From the NCBI GenBank assembly GCA_030949325.1, contig JAUZSQ010000084.1, positions 1 to 64,000 on the forward strand: 64,000 bases of DNA. The letters run 5' to 3'. Below, piece after piece: positions 63,844 to 64,000 of the stretch; within the stretch, counting starts at the first letter, position 1; each line of letters opens with the position of its first letter. This DNA comes from Sulfurovum sp. (GTDB lineage Bacteria; Campylobacterota; Campylobacteria; Campylobacterales; Sulfurovaceae). The translations under genes and the position numbers were made by a program. The notes under the pieces were generated by a model, which was not told the origin of the DNA, ran no database searches, and worked only from the letters and a program-made list of their open reading frames with translations.

Positions 63844-64000
63844 ATGACTAGTATTGTATCTCTCTCCTACAAAGAACTATTGGCTACATTTAAACATATA
63901 CTAAAACAAAATAAACTCAAATTTACCAACCAAAGAGAAATTGTACTCTACACACTCTACACCAATACCCAACACTTCACCTCCGAAGACCTCTACCTAC
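63844..64000 (+). CDS. Fur-family regulator, N-terminus (runs off the window)
   Basis: MTSIVSLSYKELLATFKHILKQNKLKFTNQREIVLYTLYTNTQHFTSEDLYL. Confidence 0.75.
   Translation, partial: MTSIVSLSYKELLATFKHILKQNKLKFTNQREIVLYTLYTNTQHFTSEDLYL

Noticed and set aside
1-64000. CRISPR array
   Set aside because: No regularly spaced direct repeats with unique spacers and no cas-like ORFs were seen. The repeats at 28.4-29.4 kb are palindromic, irregularly spaced and RAYT-associated.

Overview
This 64 kb chromosomal window looks like a Campylobacterota (Sulfurovum/Sulfurimonas-like) genome. Most of it is housekeeping genes: dnaB, ispG, priA, uvrB, ppk1, mraY, murD, rimO, tilS, miaB, nusA, tpiA-pgk-gap, nadD-rsfS, argS, tatA, gmk, queD and one tRNA-Phe. 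About 26.0-34.8 kb is a mobile accessory island. Its most notable content is a diversity-generating retroelement (DGR), read on the minus strand: a DUF1566/C-type-lectin-like target with a 3' variable repeat (VR 29869-30003), an Avd-like gene (29483-29836), and a template repeat (TR 29193-29327). In the ungapped 135-bp TR/VR alignment all 14 differences fall at adenines of the coding-strand TR. No reverse transcriptase lies next to the TR or among the supplied ORFs. The expected position instead holds REP-like palindromes, a RAYT-type Y1 transposase, an IS66 and an IS200. An IS3-family element with a 3-bp target duplication sits immediately 5' of the variable domain, separating it from a secreted lipase-like surface protein. 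Other notable items: a 162-aa mini-intein in the DnaB P-loop; a GT2/EmrE-like/WecE/acetyltransferase/polytopic-membrane-protein glycan cluster flanked by three type IV pilin-like genes; a ~120-bp MITE-like repeat family with 14-bp inverted ends; two RAYT/REP loci; a Ni-SOD next to a septoil-knot-like repeat protein; a lipoxygenase-like fragment; and an in-frame NadD-RsfS ORF. Many genes, including essential ones, carry single-nucleotide frameshifts, which suggests indel errors in the sequence. All family names are from motif recognition by eye; no searches were run.
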